NCBI GenBank assembly: GCA_900552335.1 | Contig: URZL01000009.1 | Location: 1-30,831, forward strand | From: an uncultured Mycoplasmatota bacterium | GTDB lineage: Bacteria; Bacillota_I; Bacilli_A; RF39; UBA660 | Direction of reading: 5' to 3' | Length of the DNA: 30,831 nt | In this document: positions 30,063-30,831 of the stretch, piece by piece | Position numbering within the stretch: position 1 is the first letter of the stretch | Layout: each line of letters starts with the position of its first letter | Notes under the pieces: generated by a model | Databases searched by the model: none | What the model was told of the DNA's origin: nothing | What the model saw: only the letters and a program-made list of their open reading frames with translations | Made by a program: the position numbers and the translations under genes

Positions 30063-30831
30063 TTACTTTACGATTGTTCTTCCAGATAAAACAGCATTAC
30101 TCATACTCATCCAACCATATCCAGTTGAATCATGTTCTTGATATGTATAAGCTGAAAGTGAATTTCCAGATGTTCCAAGAGGAATAGTTATTCTGTTATT
30201 ATATGTTATTGTATCTCCATCATTACCACCATCGAATAAATTAAAATCATTACCACATGCATTAATACGGAAAGATACATAGTAATAACTACTTTCATAA
30301 TTTTGGCTCAATCTTGCACTTATAGTGACGGTGATAGCATTATATTTTGACGTATTTATACCTGTTATAAAAGTATTATAGCCACCGTAACTCATATGTC
30401 CCTCATGTGAATATGATTGAGATACAAAACCAATCGAAGCATCATTATACTTCCATACTGCATACAAAGTAACAGGTGTTCCATTCATAACTTTTGATGA
30501 TAATACATTAGTAGAACTAGCAGATGCACTCCATCCTAAAAATTTTGCATCCGATAATGATGGTGTAAATGTTTTAGGTGAAAGACAAGATTCGCCATTT
30601 TGTACTAATTCAGTATATGTACTCCCGTTTACTATATATGTAACTTTATATCCAAATGCTGATGCATCTATTGTAAATGGGGTATTTGATGTATTCCCAG
30701 CTTTATCTTTTACCCATACATAATATGTTCCTGCATTAATTGCTGTCCATGTTGCGCTGGTACTTGTTGTAGATGCATAACTTGGTTCTTCTGTATTGGA
30801 TTGATTTACTCCATAACTTAATATTCCTACA
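30063..30831 (-). CDS. surface protein with Ig-like and InlB B-type repeats (partial)
   Basis: The frame is open from the right edge to TAA at 30063, about 255 codons, and its start lies outside the window. In order it holds an Ig-like segment ending TAINAGTYYVWVKDKAGNTSNTPF, an InlB B-repeat / Listeria-Bacteroides-like module (YKVTYIVNGS... FLGWSAS... GTPVTLYAVWK), and a C-terminal beta-rich module of about 130 residues (GGYNTFITGINTSKYNAITVTISARL...). There is no sorting signal or membrane anchor at the C-terminus, so attachment must come from an N-terminal part or the protein is released. Such repeats are typical of adhesins and extracellular proteins of gut Firmicutes. The ATG at 30488 is internal and is not a real start, because the conserved repeat continues upstream of it. 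Confidence 0.85.
   Translation of the reverse strand, partial: VGILSYGVNQSNTEEPSYASTTSTSATWTAINAGTYYVWVKDKAGNTSNTPFTIDASAFGYKVTYIVNGSTYTELVQNGESCLSPKTFTPSLSDAKFLGWSASASSTNVLSSKVMNGTPVTLYAVWKYNDASIGFVSQSYSHEGHMSYGGYNTFITGINTSKYNAITVTISARLSQNYESSYYYVSFRINACGNDFNLFDGGNDGDTITYNNRITIPLGTSGNSLSAYTYQEHDSTGYGWMSMSNAVLSGRTIVK

Noticed and set aside
1..30831. Mycoplasma-type genetic code or CRISPR array
   Set aside because: Several clear genes end in TGA and tryptophan is read from TGG; no regularly spaced direct repeats were seen.

Overview
The window looks like a chromosome segment of a very AT-rich bacterium of the Bacilli / Erysipelotrichia / uncultured RF39-like kind. TGA is used as a stop (for example at the ends of rnhB and of the thioredoxin gene), so this is not a mycoplasma-type code. 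Housekeeping genes are of Bacilli type: tex, mutL, a YebC-family gene, rnhB, recU, a class A PBP, nth, dnaD and a short cca. Shine-Dalgarno sites are strong, intergenic gaps are short, and rho-independent terminators often begin inside the preceding stop codon. No species can be named from the sequence alone.

Layout. 1-1250: a decayed SGNH-hydrolase tail, a flavodoxin-like gene and a membrane protein gene, all on the minus strand. 1296-7830: a phage-derived accessory module, all minus: a large serine recombinase with a small leader gene behind an operator-bearing promoter, then an ArpU-like regulator, a small protein, a SNF2-type helicase, a C5-cytosine methyltransferase and two small phage-type proteins. 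No capsid, tail, terminase or repressor gene is present. 7959-8728: a small unknown gene, the tmRNA terminator and the tmRNA gene. 8741-14500: a degenerate polysaccharide deacetylase, an M29 aminopeptidase, a small Gly/Tyr-rich protein, a cysteine-cluster protein, tex and an unknown 147-residue protein.

14508-17956: a tRNA-Asn/tRNA-Glu transcription unit, mutL, and a type IV pilin-like protein whose upstream region carries an inverted repeat over the -35 box and a run of ten G. 17955-22526: a YebC-family gene, a membrane-anchored thioredoxin, the overlapping rnhB-DHH phosphoesterase-MBL hydrolase operon, and three small proteins. 22583-23590: a radical SAM protein with a second cysteine cluster. 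23998-29375: recU and a class A PBP, facing nth, dnaD and cca; this is the Bacillus dnaD-nth-ponA-recU neighbourhood with one half inverted. 29442-30831: a decayed surface-protein tail and the C-terminal part of an intact surface protein that runs off the right edge.

The genes mostly serve routine replication, repair, RNA and wall functions. The parts that deserve a second look are the phage-derived module with its repetitive methyltransferase recognition region, the pilin and its control region, the radical SAM protein, the truncated CCA enzyme and the surface-protein locus. I found no CRISPR array, no insertion sequence and no clearly new multi-gene system.
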